Position numbers and translations under genes: made by a program
Notes under the pieces: model-generated
What the model saw: the letters and a program-made list of their open reading frames with translations, nothing else
What the model was told of the DNA's origin: nothing
The model's database searches: none
DNA from: Halorientalis marina
GTDB lineage: Archaea > Halobacteriota > Halobacteria > Halobacteriales > Haloarculaceae
Assembly: GCF_023028345.1 (NCBI RefSeq)
Contig: NZ_CP095487.1
Coordinates: forward strand, 3,224,001-3,288,000
Direction: 5' to 3'
Length of the DNA: 64,000 nt
Part shown: one piece after another, positions 51,530 to 63,231 of the stretch
How positions within the stretch are numbered: position 1 is the stretch's first letter
Layout: each line of letters begins with the position of its first letter

Positions 51530-53233
51530 TTACATCATGCCGCCCATGCCGCCGCCCATACCGCCCATGCCGCCCATGCCGCCGCCCATACCGCCGGGCG
51601 CGCCGCCCGGGCCGCCGGGTCCGCCGGCGTCCTCGTCGTCGTCGTCGCTCTGACCACCCTTGAGGTCGCCAGCGGCGATGACGTCGTCGATGCGGAGGAT
51701 CATCACGGCAGCCTCGGTCGCTGACTCGACGGCCTGGGTCTTGACGCGGAGGGGCTCGACGACGCCGTCCTCCTCCATGTCGACGACCTCACCGGTGTAG
51801 GCGTCCAGCCCGGCGGTCGTCTCGCCGTCGGCGTGCTTCGAGCGCAGGTCGACGAGCGAGTCGATGGGGTCCAGCCCGGCGTTCTCGGCCAGCGTGCGCG
51901 GGACGACGTCGATGGCGTCGGCGAAGGCCTCGACGGCCAGCTGTTCGCGGCCACCGACGGAGTCGGCGTACTCACGGAGACCCAGCGCGAGTTCGGTCTC
52001 GGGGGCACCGCCGCCGGGGAGGACCTGACCGTCCTCCAGCGTGACGGAGACGACGCCGAGCGAGTCCTCGATGGCGCGTTCGACCTCGTCGACGACGTGG
52101 TCGGTGCCGCCGCGGAGGATCATCGTGACGGCCTTGGCGTCCTCGACGTCCTCGACGAAGATACGCTGGTCGCCGCCGATGTCCTTCTCGGCGACGGAGC
52201 CGGCGAAGCCCAGGTCCTCTTCGGTGATGTCGTCGATGTTGGAGACGACACGGGCGCCGGTCGCCCGGGAGAGGGCCTTGATGTCGGACTTCTTGGCGCG
52301 GCGGACCGCGAGCACGCCCTCCTGTGCGAGGTAGTGCTGGGCCATGTCGTCGATGCCCTTCTGACAGAAGACGACGTCGGCGCCGGCCTCGACGATGTTG
52401 TCGACCATCTCCTTGAGCTGCTTTTCCTCCTGGTCGAGGAACTGCTGGAGCTGGTCGGGGTCAGTGACGTTGACCTCGGTGTCGAGCTCGGTCTCGGGCA
52501 CCTCGATGGCGGTGTCGAGGAGGGCGACGTCGGCGTCCTCGACGGCGTAGGGCATGTTGTCGTGGACGCGCTCCTTGTCGACGATGACGCCCTCGACGAG
52601 TTCGGACTCGTCGATGGAGCCGCCGACGACCTTCTCGACGCTGACGTTGTCCGTGTCGACGCCTTCCTCGTCGGCGACGGCGCTCACGGCCTGGACGACG
52701 AGGGCGGCGAGGGTGTCCTTGGCGGACTCGGCGCCCTTGCCGGTCATCGCCGTCGCGGCGATCTGTTCGAGGAGGTCGGTGTCGTCCTCGCCGACCTCGA
52801 TAGCCATGTCCTCGAGGATGTCCTTGGCCTTCTCTGCGGCCTGTCGGTACCCCTGCGCGAGGATGGTGGCGTGGATGTCCTGGTCCAGCAGGTCCTCGGC
52901 CTTCGTGAGGAGTTCGCCGGAGATGACGACGGCCGTCGTGGTGCCGTCGCCGACCTCGTCCTCCTGGGTCTGGGCGACCTCGACGATCATGTTGGCCGCC
53001 GGGTGTTCGATGTCCATCTCGTCGAGGATGGTCACGCCGTCGTTCGTCACGACGACGTTGCCCGTGGAGTCGACGAGCATCTTGTCCATCCCTTTCGGAC
53101 CGAGTGTGGTCCGAACGGACTCCGCGACGGCCTTCCCGGCCGTGATGTTCATGGACTGGGCGTCTTTGCCCGAGGTCCGCTGACTCTCCTCGGAGAGTAC
53201 GATGAGGGGTTGGTTACCCATCTGCTGAGCCAT
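51530..53233 (-). CDS. ths: Thermosome subunit (group II chaperonin)
   Basis: A 567-residue chaperonin subunit that folds proteins in a two-ring complex. Signature blocks: [35 protein letters not shown] and [16 protein letters not shown] at the ATP site, with [15 protein letters not shown] and the [12 protein letters not shown] block later. The C-terminus is a Gly/Met repeat ([10 protein letters not shown]) reaching the central cavity. The ATG at 53233 is preferred over GTG 53239. It has its own strong TATA box and a structured 3' end. Confidence 0.96.
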   Translation of the reverse strand: MAQQMGNQPLIVLSEESQRTSGKDAQSMNITAGKAVAESVRTTLGPKGMDKMLVDSTGNVVVTNDGVTILDEMDIEHPAANMIVEVAQTQEDEVGDGTTTAVVISGELLTKAEDLLDQDIHATILAQGYRQAAEKAKDILEDMAIEVGEDDTDLLEQIAATAMTGKGAESAKDTLAALVVQAVSAVADEEGVDTDNVSVEKVVGGSIDESELVEGVIVDKERVHDNMPYAVEDADVALLDTAIEVPETELDTEVNVTDPDQLQQFLDQEEKQLKEMVDNIVEAGADVVFCQKGIDDMAQHYLAQEGVLAVRRAKKSDIKALSRATGARVVSNIDDITEEDLGFAGSVAEKDIGGDQRIFVEDVEDAKAVTMILRGGTDHVVDEVERAIEDSLGVVSVTLEDGQVLPGGGAPETELALGLREYADSVGGREQLAVEAFADAIDVVPRTLAENAGLDPIDSLVDLRSKHADGETTAGLDAYTGEVVDMEEDGVVEPLRVKTQAVESATEAAVMILRIDDVIAAGDLKGGQSDDDDEDAGGPGGPGGAPGGMGGGMGGMGGMGGGMGGMM

Positions 53234-53260
53234 AGTCACGCAGAAGTTGTATTGCCATTC

Positions 53261-53267
53261 TATATAA
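53261..53267 (-). promoter_or_regulatory. TATA box of the thermosome gene
   Basis: The minus strand reads CCTTATATAG, a near-ideal archaeal TATA box about 30 bases before the ATG at 53233. The expected transcript start is a few bases before the ATG. Confidence 0.65.
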
Positions 53268-53439
53268 GGCTTGTGTACGGCGGGCGAGGAATCGCCCCAT
53301 GTCGCCGCCGCCCCCGTCTGTGGTACGACGTGTCACGCAGTGGTTTATAACCCCGAGAGGGGCGCGGGGACGGCCGAACGAGGCTCCAGGATCGAACCGG
53401 CCCCCAGATTTACGTGAGTCGTTCACATGAGAGCGTACA

Positions 53440-53970
53440 ATGGAGATTCGCGTCGATCTCGACGAGGAGCTGGTCGACGAACTGGACGAGGAGGCACGGC
53501 TGCAGGGGTTCGACGACCGCGCGGCGTACCTGCGCTGGATCGTCTCCCACCGTCCGATGTCGGAGCTGGCGACGACGCAGGCGCCGGCGGTGGCGAGCCG
53601 CGTCTCGGAGCTCGAAGAGCGCGTCAAGCTCCTGGAACGACAGCTCGACCTCGACGAACCGGTCGACCCCGACGCCGACCTCGGAAGCGGGTCGTCGGGC
53701 GGCGGGAGCCTCGGCGGCGGGTCGGCCAGTGGCGGTCTCGGTAGCGAGTCGTCGGCCGGCGGGCTCGACGGAAGCGCGGAGTCCGGTGGAGCGAGCCTCG
53801 ACGACGTGGACACGTCGACGGAGTCGATGGACCTCGCCGAACCCGAGGACGCCGGCGGGGACGACGACGAGATGGAGGCCGGCGACGACGACATCGCGGA
53901 AGCTATCGGGGACGTCGAAATCGAAGACGACGAAGGTGAGGACGGCGGAGACGGCGTGGACGGCGACTGA
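53440..53970 (+). CDS. Ribbon-helix-helix-like protein with coiled coil and acidic tail
   Basis: A 176-residue protein in three parts. Residues 1-45 (MEIRVDLDEELVDELDEEAR, then FDDRAAYLRWIV) look like a ribbon-helix-helix DNA-binding domain. Residues 50-75 form a short coiled coil (SRVSELEERVKLLERQL). The remaining 100 residues are low-complexity Gly/Ser then Asp/Glu (DAGGDDDEMEAGDDD). A TATA box TTTATAA at 53342-53348 leaves a leader of about 65 bases. The acidic tail may mimic DNA or bind a basic partner; this is inference. Confidence 0.7.
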   Translation: MEIRVDLDEELVDELDEEARLQGFDDRAAYLRWIVSHRPMSELATTQAPAVASRVSELEERVKLLERQLDLDEPVDPDADLGSGSSGGGSLGGGSASGGLGSESSAGGLDGSAESGGASLDDVDTSTESMDLAEPEDAGGDDDEMEAGDDDIAEAIGDVEIEDDEGEDGGDGVDGD

Positions 53971-53979
53971 GCGGCGCGG

Positions 53980-54528
53980 TCAGTCGGTTCGCTGGTGGTA
54001 CTCCATACCCTTGTGTTTCATCTCGTTGTGGCGGCGTTCGAGGAACGAGTAGACCGAGCCGTGCGGGGCGCCGTCGAGGATCATCTCCGCGGCTTCCCGG
54101 ACGGTGTCGACCTGTTCCGGCTGGCCGATCATCGACAGTGTCGAGCCGTAGACGACGACCGACGCGCCGGATAGTTCTTCCATCAGCTCGCGCGTGCGGC
54201 CGTCCTCGCCGATGAGCCGGCCCTTGTTGCGCCGGAGGTCGGACTTGTTGCGGGAGGCCGCTTTGACGTCGATGACGTCGAACATCATCAGGTCGTCTTC
54301 CAGGAGCGTCAGCGCGTCCTCGGGCGCGAACCCGCGGCCGATGGCCTTGACGATGTCCGGACCCTTCAGACCGACGATGGGGTCGCCCACCTTCTCGATG
54401 CGGACGGACCCGGTCTCGGAGTCGATGTCGAGTCTGACCTCGGCCCGGCGTTCGATCTCGCGCATCGTCTCCCCGCCTTCGCCGATCAGCACGCCAATGC
54501 GGTCCTGCGGAATCTTCACGTGCTGCAT
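53980..54528 (-). CDS. KH-domain RNA-binding protein (Pno1/Krr1-like)
   Basis: A 182-residue protein with two KH domains. Their GxxG loops are IGVLIGEGGETMREIE (near 15) and KGRLIGEDGRTRELME (near 105). In archaea and eukaryotes the Dim2/Pno1-Krr1 family acts in maturation of the small subunit rRNA with Nob1 and Rio kinases. The upstream genes on the same strand are rio1 and aIF1A, the standard archaeal neighbourhood. The ATG at 54528 fits a minus-strand TTAAAC about 28 bases upstream. Confidence 0.9.
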   Translation of the reverse strand: MQHVKIPQDRIGVLIGEGGETMREIERRAEVRLDIDSETGSVRIEKVGDPIVGLKGPDIVKAIGRGFAPEDALTLLEDDLMMFDVIDVKAASRNKSDLRRNKGRLIGEDGRTRELMEELSGASVVVYGSTLSMIGQPEQVDTVREAAEMILDGAPHGSVYSFLERRHNEMKHKGMEYHQRTD

Positions 54529-54882
54529 GTGCGACTGTTTGGCCGGCCGACCGTTTAACCCTTCGCACACGCGAAGCGACGGCGAAACCGGGCCGGAGAC
54601 GCCGCTCGGGAAGCGAAAGCGTCGGAGAACGCGACGGCGAAATCGTGCGGTGCCACCCCCCAGTGGACCCCACAGACCGGACCGCGGCGGTACACCCCCC
54701 GGAGCACCGCCAGCGGTCCGTCACCCGACGTCGTCCGGACGACCGTCGGTCGTCCCTCGCATCGGGCTATCTGTACCCTCGAGAGCCCCCCCACTGTAGC
54801 CACTGCCGGATATGGAGGGGCATTTATATACTACCGGCCTGCTGACGCCGCGAGTCCGGTTCCGCTCCAACCACCGTCGGCG
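54529..54882. other. 354-base gap with a minus-strand TATA box and a doubtful frame
   Basis: The minus strand carries AGTATATAAATG near 54824-54831, a strong TATA box. About 25 bases on, a GTG at 54803 opens an 82-codon frame (start ATVGGLSRVQIARC) ending at 54555. Its codon use is unlike its neighbours and it has no recognisable domain, so I do not call it a gene. The transcript may simply run into the KH gene as a long leader. Confidence 0.35.
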
Positions 54883-55782
54883 TCAGTCCGCCTCGCCCTC
54901 GTCGTTCTCGCCGGTGACGAACGCGAGCAGGTCCTCGTCGGCCACGTCCATCCCCTGCCGGCGGAAGAAGGACGCGACGTTGTGACAGTCCCGTTCGAGG
55001 AACTCGCGGCTGTTGGGGTGGTGGACCGTCACGGCCTGTCCGAGGTCGATGACGACCAACTGGCCCTCGTGGAAGACGACGTTGTACTCCGAGAAGTCGC
55101 CGTGGACGAGGCCGGCGTCCTGCAGGCGGCGCATGTACTCCCGGATGACCTCGTAGGCCGTCTGCGGGTTCTCGATTTCGACCTCCGAGAGCCGCTTCGC
55201 CCGCCCCGTCTCCGTCCCGATGAACTCCATCACCATGACGTTGCGCTCGACGGCGACGGGCGTCGGGACGCGGACGCCGGCGCTTCGCGCCCGCGAGAGA
55301 TTGGCGAACTCCTTGCGGACCCACGCTTTGACGACCTCGCTCTTGTCGGAGCCGATGCCCTCGAAGCGGGGGTCCCCCTCCAGATACCCGCGCATATCCC
55401 GGAAGTCGGAGGCGTTGATGCGGTAGACCTTGACGGCGACCTCCGGGTCCGTCGCCGTCTCCCCCTCGACGATGTCCATCGCTGCCGAGCCGCCCAGCGC
55501 CTGATAGACGTTCGCCTCCTTGCCCGTCGAGAGCGGGCCGCCGAAGGCCTGGATGTAGCCGTCCTGTACGAGTTTGTAGAGCGCGCCGTAGGTGGCGTCG
55601 TCGAAAACGGAGTCCTCGACCTTGAACTGGTCGGCGTCCTTGATTCGCTCGCGGAACTCGCTGAACTCGCGGTCCCGCTCGCGGGCGATGCGGTCGGCCT
55701 CGGTATCGGCGACGTCGATCTCCTCCCACTCGTCGCCGGGCGACTCGACGTCATCGGTCTCGACGAGGTCGAAGTCAGCCAC
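54883..55782 (-). CDS. rio1: RIO1-family serine/threonine protein kinase
   Basis: A 299-residue atypical kinase acting in small-subunit ribosome maturation. The flexible ATP loop is GGPLSTGKEANVYQA (near 80), the ATP Lys is in VAVKVYRINASDF, the catalytic loop is VHGDFSEYNVVF and the metal Asp is in VVIDLGQAV. The first 60 residues are acidic and the last 15 too. It lies between aIF1A and the KH gene on one strand, likely co-transcribed with aIF1A. GTG start at 55782. Confidence 0.95.
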   Translation of the reverse strand: MADFDLVETDDVESPGDEWEEIDVADTEADRIARERDREFSEFRERIKDADQFKVEDSVFDDATYGALYKLVQDGYIQAFGGPLSTGKEANVYQALGGSAAMDIVEGETATDPEVAVKVYRINASDFRDMRGYLEGDPRFEGIGSDKSEVVKAWVRKEFANLSRARSAGVRVPTPVAVERNVMVMEFIGTETGRAKRLSEVEIENPQTAYEVIREYMRRLQDAGLVHGDFSEYNVVFHEGQLVVIDLGQAVTVHHPNSREFLERDCHNVASFFRRQGMDVADEDLLAFVTGENDEGEAD

Positions 55783-55873
55783 CGGTTACACCCCCACCAG
55801 TAGTCGGAGGGCGGTTCGCTGTGGGGACCGCGAGCGGCCGGCGTGCGGGCTGGTGGAGGGCATCACGATAGCG

Positions 55874-56161
55874 TCACTCTTGGATGTGACCCTCCTGTCG
55901 TAACTGGTCCGCCTCCTGTTTCTCGTAGCGCCAGGCGATGTCCCCCTTCTCGTCTTGCCAGTCCCACGGCTCGACGAGGACCACGTCGTCCTCCCGGATC
56001 CAGATTCGCTTCTGCATCTTCCCCGGGATACGAGCAGTGCGTGTCTGCCCGTCCATGCACCGGACACGGACGCGGTTCGCGCCGAGCATCTCGGTGACGA
56101 CGGCGAACACCTCGTCGTCGTCGGGCATGCGAAGGTCCTTGCGCCCCTCGTTGTCGCTCAT
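55874..56161 (-). CDS. eif1a: Translation initiation factor aIF1A
   Basis: A 95-residue S1-like OB-fold factor that binds the A site of the small subunit and helps scan for or accept the start codon. Family blocks: [37 protein letters not shown] and [16 protein letters not shown]. The ATG at 56161 lies about 27 bases after a minus-strand CCTTAAACC box (56186-56194), a leaderless start. It begins the aIF1A-rio1-KH cluster. Confidence 0.96.
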   Translation of the reverse strand: MSDNEGRKDLRMPDDDEVFAVVTEMLGANRVRVRCMDGQTRTARIPGKMQKRIWIREDDVVLVEPWDWQDEKGDIAWRYEKQEADQLRQEGHIQE

Positions 56162-56431
56162 ATCCGGCCATTCGACCGGGAGACGGTTTAAGGTTTGCAC
56201 ATTCTGCACCGCCTGGCACCGCTCGGTGCCGGCGATTCGCACGGACCGCGCCACCGGATAGGACGTATCGAACGCGCGTGGCGAGGCGGCCACGGCAGGG
56301 TCGGCCGGGCAAGTGGCGCTCGCTGCATGGCTCGCCCCGTCTCGGCGCGCTCCAGGCCCGCCCGACCCGGTTCGTGCGGATATCGACGCTGTAGATACTG
56401 TTTTCACGTTGGATGCGCAACAGGAAACGGT

Positions 56432-56899
56432 ATGGGGAAGGAGGGTGTGACGCACGTCCGGAAAGCCTGCGCGTACATTACCAGAGACACGTCCGAACTG
56501 CTGGTGTTTCGTGGCCCCGGACACGACGGACTCCAGATACCCAAGGGGACGGTCGAACCCGGCGAAACGCCGCGTGATGCCCTGTTTCGGGAAGCGATAG
56601 AAGAGAGCGGGCTCGCCACGTTCGAGCGGCCGCGACACCTCGTGACCGACGTCTGGAAACGCCGCGACTCCCCGCCGAAGCGGTACGTCCGGAGTTTCTA
56701 CCACGTCCCGGTGTACGAGTCACGGGACGCGTGGACCCACACCGTCACCGGGTCGGGCGAGGAGCAGGGCGTCGAGTTCGAGTTCTCCTGGCTCACGCTC
56801 CCGACGGACGCCACGTTCGCGCTCGACCTCGACGATTACGTCCACGTCCTGCCCCACGGCTCCGGCGGAACCGCGCCCGTCGATACGACCACCGACTGA
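56432..56899 (+). CDS. Nudix hydrolase
   Basis: A 155-residue Nudix protein. The Nudix box is complete as [20 protein letters not shown] followed by ESGL, giving the REAxEE metal site. The protein opens [19 protein letters not shown] and ends in a short Thr/Asp tail. Such enzymes cleave nucleoside diphosphates linked to another group; the substrate cannot be predicted. It is divergent from aIF1A and convergent with the aldehyde dehydrogenase gene. Confidence 0.9.
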   Translation: MGKEGVTHVRKACAYITRDTSELLVFRGPGHDGLQIPKGTVEPGETPRDALFREAIEESGLATFERPRHLVTDVWKRRDSPPKRYVRSFYHVPVYESRDAWTHTVTGSGEEQGVEFEFSWLTLPTDATFALDLDDYVHVLPHGSGGTAPVDTTTD

Positions 56900-56931
56900 C
56901 CCCGCGGGCGCGAGCACCGGAGACCGCCGCG

Positions 56932-58512
<1,581 letters not shown>

Positions 58513-58610
58513 GTCACACGGTAGCAGTTCAGAGGGCAAAAGTCCGTCCCCGACGGCGGAGGGTCGCGCGAAACCGGCGGACTACGGGGTGAACGGAGGA
58601 GGGGCGACGG

Positions 58611-59942
58611 TCACTCCCCGGAGCGGTGGCCGGGGTTCCACTCGCCGTCGAAGTCCTCGTGGAGGAAGGGCTTGGCGTCCTCGCCGGCGTAGGTCCCGAC
58701 GAGGTTGCCGTCGCCCTCGATGTGCCACCTGTAGGTCGTCAACCCTTCGAGGCCGACGGGGCCGCGGGCGTGGGTCTTGCCCGTGCTGATGCCGACCTCG
58801 GCGCCGAGGCCGTAGCGGTAACCGTCGCTGAACCGCGTGGAGACGTTGTGGAACACGCTCGCGGAATCGAGACTCCGCATGAACGTGCTCGCGCGGTCCG
58901 CGTCCTCGGTCACGATGGACTCGGTGTGTTTCGAGCCGTGCGCCGTGACGTGGTCGATAGCGGCAGAGAGCGAGTCGACGACGCGGACGGCGACGATGAG
59001 GTCCCCGTACTCCGTCTCCCAGTCCGCGTCGGTCGCTTCCTCGGCGTCGATGAGTTCGCGGGTGCGCTCGTCGCCGCGCACCTCCACACCCGCATCCGCG
59101 TACCGCGCGGCGATGTCGGGCAGGAAGTCGGCGGCCACCGACTCGTGGACCAGCAGCGTCTCGACGGCGTTACAGACCGCCGGGTACTGCACCTTCGCGT
59201 CGTAGGCGATGTCCGTCGCCATCTCCAGGTCCGCCTCGCTGTCGACGTAGACGTGACAGATGCCCTCGGTGTGGCCCAGCACGGGGATGGAGGTGTTGTC
59301 CTCGATGTAGCCCACGAACTCCGAACTCCCGCGGGGCATCAGCAGATCGACCGCGTCGTCCATCCCGAGGAGGGTGTCGACCTCCTCGTGGGCCTCGATG
59401 AGGTGGGCCCAGCCCGCGGGCATATCCGCCGTCGCGTCGCGGATGATGTCGTACAGGACGCGGTTGGAGTGCAGCGCCTCGCTGCCGCCCTTGAGGATGA
59501 CGGCGTTGCCCGACTTCATGCTCAGCGCGGCGATCTGGACCAGCGCGTCCGGCCGGGACTCGAAGACGGTCCCGATGACGCCGATGGGCACCGAGAGCTT
59601 GTACAGCTCCATGTCCTCGTCCAGTTTCCGCGCCGCGAGGGTCTTCCCGAGGGGGTCGTCCTGGCCCGCGACCGAGCGGACCATCTCGGTAATGCTCTCC
59701 AGTTTCGCTTCGTCGAGTTTCAGCCGGTCGACGAGGGCCTGCGTGTACTCGCCGGCCTCCAGCATCTCCTCGGCCTCCGCGACGTCTTTCGCGTTGGCCT
59801 CGAGGATCTCCTCGTGGGAGTCGTCGATGGCGTCCGCGATGTCGTGTAGCGCCGCACTCCGGCGGTCGTCGGACAGTTTCGCCAGCTCCAGTGCGGCGGT
59901 CTGTGCCTCCTCCACTTTGGTCTCTGTGTCTTGCTCAGTCAT
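58611..59942 (-). CDS. proA: Gamma-glutamyl phosphate reductase
   Basis: A 443-residue enzyme, second step of proline synthesis: it reduces gamma-glutamyl phosphate to glutamate semialdehyde with NADPH. ALDH-like fold with the catalytic Cys in [13 protein letters not shown] (near 250). Other blocks are [21 protein letters not shown] and [11 protein letters not shown]. The ATG at 59942 overlaps the proB end by eight bases. It is the last gene of the proC-proB-proA operon and is slightly longer than the bacterial protein. Confidence 0.95.
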   Translation of the reverse strand: MTEQDTETKVEEAQTAALELAKLSDDRRSAALHDIADAIDDSHEEILEANAKDVAEAEEMLEAGEYTQALVDRLKLDEAKLESITEMVRSVAGQDDPLGKTLAARKLDEDMELYKLSVPIGVIGTVFESRPDALVQIAALSMKSGNAVILKGGSEALHSNRVLYDIIRDATADMPAGWAHLIEAHEEVDTLLGMDDAVDLLMPRGSSEFVGYIEDNTSIPVLGHTEGICHVYVDSEADLEMATDIAYDAKVQYPAVCNAVETLLVHESVAADFLPDIAARYADAGVEVRGDERTRELIDAEEATDADWETEYGDLIVAVRVVDSLSAAIDHVTAHGSKHTESIVTEDADRASTFMRSLDSASVFHNVSTRFSDGYRYGLGAEVGISTGKTHARGPVGLEGLTTYRWHIEGDGNLVGTYAGEDAKPFLHEDFDGEWNPGHRSGE

Positions 59943-60771
59943 CGGTGGCTCCGTTCACGGGGACGAATATCGTCCCCACGGGCTTTTCGGCAACGATTCG
60001 TGCCAGCACGTCGGGCTCCGTCGACCCCGCGATGACGGCCGGGATGCCGTGTTCGCTCACGTCGCGTGCGCCCTCGACTTTCGTCTGGATGCCGCCGAAC
60101 TCGGCGGCTGCGCTGTCGTCGACGATCTCTTGGACGTCGGCGTAGTTGCGGCCGACGGCCTCGATCCGCTCCGCGTCGGCGTCGTGTTTCGGGTTCCCGG
60201 TGTAGACGCCGTCGACGTCCGTCAGCGTCACCTGCAGGTCCGCGTCGACGCCGATTGACACCGACGCCGAGAGCATGTCGTTGTCCCCGATCTCGATCTC
60301 CTCGGTGGCGACGGCGTCGTTCTCGTTGACGATAGGGACGACGCCCCACGAGAGCAACGTCTCGACCGTGTTCCGGACGTTCGTGAACCGCTCGGGGTTC
60401 TCGAGGTCCTGCTGGGTGAGGAGAAGTTGTGCGACCTTCCGACCGTGGCGGTCGAAGCTCTCGGAGTAGCGGTGCATCAGGAGGCTCTGCCCGACCGTCG
60501 AGAGCGCCTGCGAGGCCTCGACCGTCTCGCCGTCGTCGGGAGCGATCCGGCCCCGCCCCGCGCCGATGGCGCCGGAGGAGACCAAAATTACCTCGCGGTC
60601 GGCCGCGAGCAGGTCCTCGATGTCGTCGACGAGCTTGTCGAGTTTCTCGTCGTCCAGATTCGAGTCCTCGTCCGTCAGGGAGTTGGTCCCGATCTTGACG
60701 ACCACGCGCTCGGCCGCGGCGGCCAGCCGGCGGGTCTCCGCCACCTCGTCGGCGTCGACAGCCTCACTCAT
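59935..60771 (-). CDS. proB: Glutamate 5-kinase (short form, no PUA domain)
   Basis: A 278-residue amino-acid kinase that phosphorylates glutamate, the first step of proline synthesis. Family blocks: [14 protein letters not shown] at the start, [28 protein letters not shown] and [12 protein letters not shown], then [10 protein letters not shown]. The bacterial enzyme has about 100 further residues forming a PUA domain; that part is absent here, as in several archaea. It overlaps the proC stop by eight bases and the proA start by eight bases, so all three are coupled. Confidence 0.94.
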   Translation of the reverse strand: MSEAVDADEVAETRRLAAAAERVVVKIGTNSLTDEDSNLDDEKLDKLVDDIEDLLAADREVILVSSGAIGAGRGRIAPDDGETVEASQALSTVGQSLLMHRYSESFDRHGRKVAQLLLTQQDLENPERFTNVRNTVETLLSWGVVPIVNENDAVATEEIEIGDNDMLSASVSIGVDADLQVTLTDVDGVYTGNPKHDADAERIEAVGRNYADVQEIVDDSAAAEFGGIQTKVEGARDVSEHGIPAVIAGSTEPDVLARIVAEKPVGTIFVPVNGATDD

Positions 60772-61540
60772 GGAACTCACTGGATAGCTCCTCGGCGCGC
60801 TCGTCGGCCGCCTCGATAGCGCCGGCGACCTGTTCCTGGACGTCGCTGTCCCACAGCAGTTCCATCCCCTCGATGGTGGTGCCACCCTCGGTGGCGACGG
60901 CGTCGATCAGGTCCCCGACGGACTGCTCCGACCGGAGGACCGTCTCGGCGGCCCCCTTGAACGTCTGAGCCGCGAGCGCCTCGGCCTGGTCCGGTTCGAA
61001 CCCCCCCTCGACGCCCGCCTGCTTCATCGCCTGCAGGAGATAGAAGACGAAGGCCGGGCCGCTCCCGTTGACCGCCGTCGCGAGGTTCATCAGCGACTCC
61101 TCGACCTCGACGAACGTGCCGATCTCGTCCAGAAGCGTGCGTACGTCGTCGTCCGGCTCGTCGGCCCAAGCCACGGCCACCGCCGCGTCGCCGAACTCCG
61201 CCGCGAGGTTCGGCATGACCCGGACCACGCGGGCGTCGGTTCGGGCCGCCACGTAGTCCGTCGTGACGCCCGCCGCCAGCGTGACCAGTGTCTGGTCCGC
61301 GGAGAGGTCGAGGTCGTCGAGGACGACGCCGACCGTGTCCGGTTCGACCGCGACGATGACCACCTCGCTGTCGGCCGCCGCCGCGAGGTCCTCGCTCGTC
61401 TCCGCGACGAACTCCGCGACCGCCGCCCGCGCGTCCGGGTCCAGATCGATCGCCGTGATCCGGTGATCTCCGGACCCGGCGAGGCCCTTGACGAAGGCAC
61501 TCCCCATGTTTCCACAACCGATGACGCTCGTGTCGACCAT
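60764..61540 (-). CDS. proC: Pyrroline-5-carboxylate reductase
   Basis: A 258-residue enzyme for the last step of proline synthesis. The Rossmann motif is [19 protein letters not shown] (residues 4-22). The C-terminal helical domain holds [16 protein letters not shown] and the signature region [23 protein letters not shown]. It is the first gene of the operon proC-proB-proA; carrying all steps in one unit allows proline to be made as needed. Confidence 0.94.
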   Translation of the reverse strand: MVDTSVIGCGNMGSAFVKGLAGSGDHRITAIDLDPDARAAVAEFVAETSEDLAAAADSEVVIVAVEPDTVGVVLDDLDLSADQTLVTLAAGVTTDYVAARTDARVVRVMPNLAAEFGDAAVAVAWADEPDDDVRTLLDEIGTFVEVEESLMNLATAVNGSGPAFVFYLLQAMKQAGVEGGFEPDQAEALAAQTFKGAAETVLRSEQSVGDLIDAVATEGGTTIEGMELLWDSDVQEQVAGAIEAADERAEELSSEFHE

Positions 61541-61871
61541 TGTGTCTGACCTAACGAGTGGACACGAACATACCGGCTACGGTTTCGGCGTGGCCCGTCC
61601 CCCCGCCACGGACCACCGGACGCACCCGCCCGCACCGTCGGTCCACGACCCAGACCGCAGCATTTCCTTCGACGGAAGCAGTGAGTCGGCCGTCCGCGCC
61701 CGAGCGCGCTCGATCCAGGCCGGCCGGCCGACTACCAGCAATTCTTTCCCACAGAATCGCGGCCGGCGGGGACAGTGTCGATTCCCCATATAACGGCATG
61801 CACCCCAAAGCACAGGTGTATGATATACCCCACCAATGATTTAATAGGGAGTATTTGCAGTGTGAGCCTGC
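61541..61871. other. 331-base gap: proC upstream region and the ADH promoter
   Basis: No gene is seen. On the plus strand TTTAATAG (61840-61847) sits 25 bases before the ADH ATG at 61872, a good leaderless promoter; a second TATA-like word, GATATACC, lies at 61822. The stretch 61600-61760 is ordinary GC-rich intergenic DNA. Confidence 0.45.
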
Positions 61872-62939
61872 ATGAGAGCAGCAGTCTTTCACGGGGCTGG
61901 GGAACCACTCCAGATCGAGGACGTAGAGAAGCCGGCGGCCGACGAGGACCAGGTCGTCGTCGAGACCGAGGCGTGTGGCATCTGTCGTTCGGACTGGCAC
62001 GCCTGGAAGGGGGACTGGTCGTGGATCGGCGTCATGCCGACCGACGGCCTCGTCTTCGGCCACGAGCCCGCCGGCACCGTCGTCGAGGTCGGCGACAACG
62101 TCGAGCGCGTCCGCGAGGGGGATCAGGTCACCGTTCCGTTCAACCTCTCCGACGGCACCTGCCAGCACTGCCGTAGCGGGCGCGGGAACATCTGCGAGCA
62201 GATGGTGCCGCTCGGCTTCCTGAAGATGGCCCCCGGCGCCTTCGCCGAACAGTTCCCCGTCCGCCAGGCCGACCACAACATCGTCAAACTGCCCGACAAC
62301 GTCGATCCCGTCCACGTCGCCGGCCTGGGCTGTCGGTTCGCCACCGCCTTCCACGGCCTCGTCCACCGCGTCGACGTGACCCCCGGCGACTGGGTCGTCG
62401 TCCACGGCCTCGGCGGCGTCGGCCTCTCCTCGGTCCACATCGCCGACGCCCTCGGCGCCAACGTCATCGGCGTCGACATCATGGACGAGAAACTCGACAA
62501 GGCAGAAGAACTCGGCGCCGACGAGACCCTCAACGCCAACAACGTCAAGGACGTCCCCCAGGCCGTCAAGAAGTTCACCGAGTCCTCGCGGGGCTGTGAC
62601 ATCGCCGTCGACGCGCTGGGCGTCGCCGAGACCTGCCAGAACGCCATCAACTCCCTCGGGAAGGGCGGCCAGCACCTCCAGATCGGCCTCACCACCTCCG
62701 AGGAGGGCGGCGAGGTCTCACTGCCCGTCGACACCATGGTCATGGACGAGCGCGAGTTCTACGGCTCCTTCGGGATGCCCCCGAACGAGTACGACGAGAT
62801 CTTCCGCATGATGGAACGCGGCAAGATCGACCCCGGGAAGATCGTCACCGAGACCGTCTCGCTCGACGAAGTCCCCGACATGATCGAGGGCATGGGCGAC
62901 TACCAGACGGTGGGGATTCCGGTCTGTAACGAATTCTAG
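61872..62939 (+). CDS. Zinc-dependent alcohol dehydrogenase (MDR family)
   Basis: A 355-residue medium-chain dehydrogenase. The catalytic zinc ligands are Cys in EACGICRSDWHAW and His-Glu in VFGHEPAG. A structural zinc cluster is reduced to CQHCRSGRGNIC (three Cys plus perhaps one residue elsewhere). The NAD(P) site is VHGLGGVGLSSVHIADALG. Preference for simple alcohols or other polyols is not clear. It starts as a leaderless transcript from the TATA box at 61840. A hairpin-rich repeat begins three bases after its stop. Confidence 0.92.
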   Translation: MRAAVFHGAGEPLQIEDVEKPAADEDQVVVETEACGICRSDWHAWKGDWSWIGVMPTDGLVFGHEPAGTVVEVGDNVERVREGDQVTVPFNLSDGTCQHCRSGRGNICEQMVPLGFLKMAPGAFAEQFPVRQADHNIVKLPDNVDPVHVAGLGCRFATAFHGLVHRVDVTPGDWVVVHGLGGVGLSSVHIADALGANVIGVDIMDEKLDKAEELGADETLNANNVKDVPQAVKKFTESSRGCDIAVDALGVAETCQNAINSLGKGGQHLQIGLTTSEEGGEVSLPVDTMVMDEREFYGSFGMPPNEYDEIFRMMERGKIDPGKIVTETVSLDEVPDMIEGMGDYQTVGIPVCNEF

Positions 62940-62942
62940 GCC

Positions 62943-63123
62943 CCCACTTTTTACTTCGTCGGGTGCGCCTGCGGCGCACCGCTCACACCAGAAATCGAAG
63001 ATTTCTGGTTTGCTCACGAGACGCAGAGCGTCTCGTGAACCTCGTAAAAACGTGGGGAAAAACCGCCGAAACCTCACTTCGTTCGGTTTCGGTGAACCGC
63101 GCGCCTGCGGCGCGCGGATGCTC
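62943..63123 (+). repeat. Hairpin-rich intergenic repeat, copy C
   Basis: The element opens with CCCACTTTTTAC and has its partner arm AAAAACGTGGGGAAAAACC at 63047-63065. Perfect stems within are GGTGCGCC / GGCGCACC, CCAGAAATC / GATTTCTGG, CACGAGACGC / GCGTCTCGTG, CCGAAACC / GGTTTCGG and CCGCGCGCC / GGCGCGCGG, ending GGATGCTC. It follows the ADH stop by three bases. Confidence 0.7.
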
Positions 63124-63231
63124 GTACCGCTCAGCCACCGCCACTACACCACCCACACACACCGGCCGTATAAAGAGCCGAGAGGGCGAGGGACAACGCG
63201 TTAGCCCCCGGACTGCGACGAATCGGGTGCA

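Noticed and set aside
51833..53350. A 505-codon plus-strand frame opposite the thermosome gene
   Set aside because: Antisense shadow: low complexity (VDVLV, LLEEL-type repeats), while the minus strand carries every thermosome signature.
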